This document shows, piece by piece, positions 62,635 to 64,000 of a DNA stretch of 64,000 nucleotides. Position 1 is the first letter of the stretch, and every line of letters starts with the position of its first letter. This stretch comes from Haloarcula halobia (GTDB lineage: Archaea; Halobacteriota; Halobacteria; Halobacteriales; Haloarculaceae): assembly GCF_029338255.1 (NCBI RefSeq), contig NZ_CP119787.1, positions 744,001 to 808,000 of the forward strand, read 5' to 3'. The position numbers were made by a program, and so were the translations under genes. Under the pieces are notes generated by a model, which saw only the letters and a program-made list of their open reading frames with translations, was not told the DNA's origin and ran no database searches.

Positions 62635-64000
62635 TCAGTCACCCTCGCCAAATAGCAGTTCGAACGTCTGTTGCTCTGCGAGACGGAGGTGTTTGTTGAA
62701 CGTCGGCTGTGTGATATTCAGCCGAGTAGCGACCTCGCTCCCGTCGTGTTCACGGGGCCACTCGAAGTACCCCGCGGAGAGTGCCGTTCGGACCACCTCG
62801 AGTTGCCGGTCGGTGAGCGCGGTTCGGACCTGCTCGTTCAGCTCGGACGGTGTCCGGTCCTGGCGCTGGTGCTGTCGCTGGGCGGTGAGTGCAAGCGACG
62901 GGGAAACGTCCCGAATCCGTTCGACAAACGAGCGGACATCTGCTTCTCGCGGGACCTCGACGAGGATGGTCGTCTCGTCCGGGTCTGCGACAGCCTCCCG
63001 GAGAATACCCCCGTACTCGGCGATCGGGGAGCCAAACCAGTCAGTCGCATGCGCCTCGACCAGGGTCGATTCCGACCCGTCAGTGACGACGTCGACTGGC
63101 CCGGGGAGGCGCTGTTCGGCGATCTCGACCACGTCGGTCGGTGCATCGCCTTCGAAATTGAAATACAGGCTCGTGGAGCCCTCCTGTCCAGCAGCGGTCC
63201 GTTCGAGCCTGACGCGACAGTCCGCTTCGGTCGCCGCCTGCGCGAACGGGAGCCCTTCGCCCTCACCGCGGAACTCAAGTTCGACGGTCTCGTCGGACTC
63301 GAGGGCCCGGCGGCGCTCGATCGCCGCCAGCGCGTTTGCGATGCTGGCGCCAAGCTGGGAGAGGACGTCCCGTTCGCGCTCGCCGAACTCGTTGGGTGAC
63401 TCGGCGCCCACAGTCAACACGCCACGCGTGATGTCGTCGTATGTCAGCGGGACCGCACAGAGGGACTGGTACCCCTCGGAGAGACCAATCCGCCGCCAGT
63501 CGTCTGCTGGCCCGTCGGCGACGAGCGAGTCCGCTACCTGCAGCTGGTCGCTCGTCCAGGCCTCGACTGCGGGGTGTGGATCCACAGTCTCACCCGCCGT
63601 CGTCAGATCCATTGATTCGACGTGTTGCGCCGTCGTCCCGACGATAGCGCGAGGTACGAGACGGTCGGATCCGGCGTCGACGCCGCCGATCCACGCCAGA
63701 TCGTACGGGCCCGTATCGACGAGGCGTTCACAGACTGCCTGTTCAACGTCGGCACTGCTCGAGGCTTCGGTGATCGCGGCCTCGACCCGCTGTGTGAGGC
63801 GAGCGATGCGGTCCAGCAGCTCCGCTCGCTCTGTCTGTGTCTGCAGTTCCGCCTCTCGAGCGGCGAGCCGTCGCTGTCCTTCGAGATGATTGAGTGCTGC
63901 CTCAAGCGTCGCGGCGAGCACGTGGGCGGCCTGCACCGACTCCGCACCTAACGATCCGTCGTGAGTGCCCACGAGGAGGGTGCCGTGGCTCCCCAGCGAG
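62635..64000 (-). CDS. GAF/Bat-type regulator with HTH-10 (5' end beyond window)
   Basis: Open on the minus strand to the right edge, so the start is not seen; at least 455 residues. Two GAF-like modules: one at the edge (SLGSHGTLLVG...) and one at about 95-235 (DLAWIGG, YQSLCAVPL, GVLTVGAESPNEF). A bacterioopsin-activator (BAT) domain follows and the C-terminal HTH-10 reads LTDRQLEVVRTALSAGYFEWPRE with TRLNITQPTFNKHLR. A one-component sensor-regulator, probably sensing redox, light or a small ligand. Confidence 0.9.
   Translation of the reverse strand, partial: SLGSHGTLLVGTHDGSLGAESVQAAHVLAATLEAALNHLEGQRRLAAREAELQTQTERAELLDRIARLTQRVEAAITEASSSADVEQAVCERLVDTGPYDLAWIGGVDAGSDRLVPRAIVGTTAQHVESMDLTTAGETVDPHPAVEAWTSDQLQVADSLVADGPADDWRRIGLSEGYQSLCAVPLTYDDITRGVLTVGAESPNEFGERERDVLSQLGASIANALAAIERRRALESDETVELEFRGEGEGLPFAQAATEADCRVRLERTAAGQEGSTSLYFNFEGDAPTDVVEIAEQRLPGPVDVVTDGSESTLVEAHATDWFGSPIAEYGGILREAVADPDETTILVEVPREADVRSFVERIRDVSPSLALTAQRQHQRQDRTPSELNEQVRTALTDRQLEVVRTALSAGYFEWPREHDGSEVATRLNITQPTFNKHLRLAEQQTFELLFGEGD

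Overview
The window is GC-rich, has an acidic proteome, uses TATA boxes about 26-28 nt upstream of start codons, and carries families typical of halophilic archaea: Bat-type HTH regulators, a HalOD1 domain, Tat lipoproteins with Gly/Asp linkers, archaeal dUTPase and ISH elements. It is almost certainly chromosomal DNA of a haloarchaeon (class Halobacteria). A finer placement is not supported from sequence alone. No rRNA, tRNA or CRISPR array was seen.

Layout. 1-1522: a cytochrome P450 cut by the left edge and a PAP2-like membrane protein. 1523-3150: AT-rich DNA with a decayed fragment of an aldolase gene whose intact copy lies 11 kb away. 3173-34465: one large carbohydrate/acid-sugar catabolic island. 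It holds two complete ABC importers (a ribose-type BPD_transp_2 system at 4628-8678 and a Ugp/Mal-type system at 18905-23528), an IclR regulator, an MDR dehydrogenase, two SDRs, two enolase-superfamily dehydratases, two HpcH/HpaI aldolases, a DmpG/DmpF-type aldolase plus acylating aldehyde dehydrogenase pair, a metal-dependent cyclase-family hydrolase and an FGGY kinase. It also holds a triosephosphate-isomerase-like protein, a LarA-like protein, a PdxA2-type dehydrogenase with a DUF1537 acid-sugar kinase, and both halves (UPF0261 and PEP_hydrolase) of the protein that plants fuse as Tm-1.

Together the island looks built to import a sugar, deoxysugar or sugar acid, oxidise and dehydrate it (MDR/SDR then enolase-type enzymes), split the 2-keto-3-deoxy acid (HpcH/HpaI), and pass the fragments to pyruvate, acetyl-CoA and triose phosphate. 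The kinase, PdxA2 and TIM-like genes form a plausible route from a four-carbon acid sugar to DHAP and glyceraldehyde 3-phosphate. The actual substrate is not determinable here. Many genes have their own near-leaderless promoter.

34919-54207: ordinary haloarchaeal chromosome: UspA, a HalOD1 protein, a chemotaxis transducer broken by an in-frame amber codon, a YihY-type membrane protein, a rhodanese/metallo-beta-lactamase fusion, methylglyoxal synthase, a Bat-type regulator, dUTPase, aconitase, a RimI-type acetyltransferase, NUDIX and rhodanese genes. Two gene wrecks lie here as well: a response-regulator/PstS chimera and a decayed second NUDIX gene.

54208-60115: a lower-GC mobile patch. It has a complete IS with perfect 15-bp inverted repeats and an 8-bp target duplication, an ISH6-like element without target duplication, the tail of a third transposase, an MNT-HEPN nucleotidyltransferase/HEPN pair with a palindromic operator, and small membrane proteins. 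60116-64000: two small HTH regulators, a degenerate FAD-dependent-oxidoreductase-like protein and a GAF/Bat HTH regulator running off the right edge.
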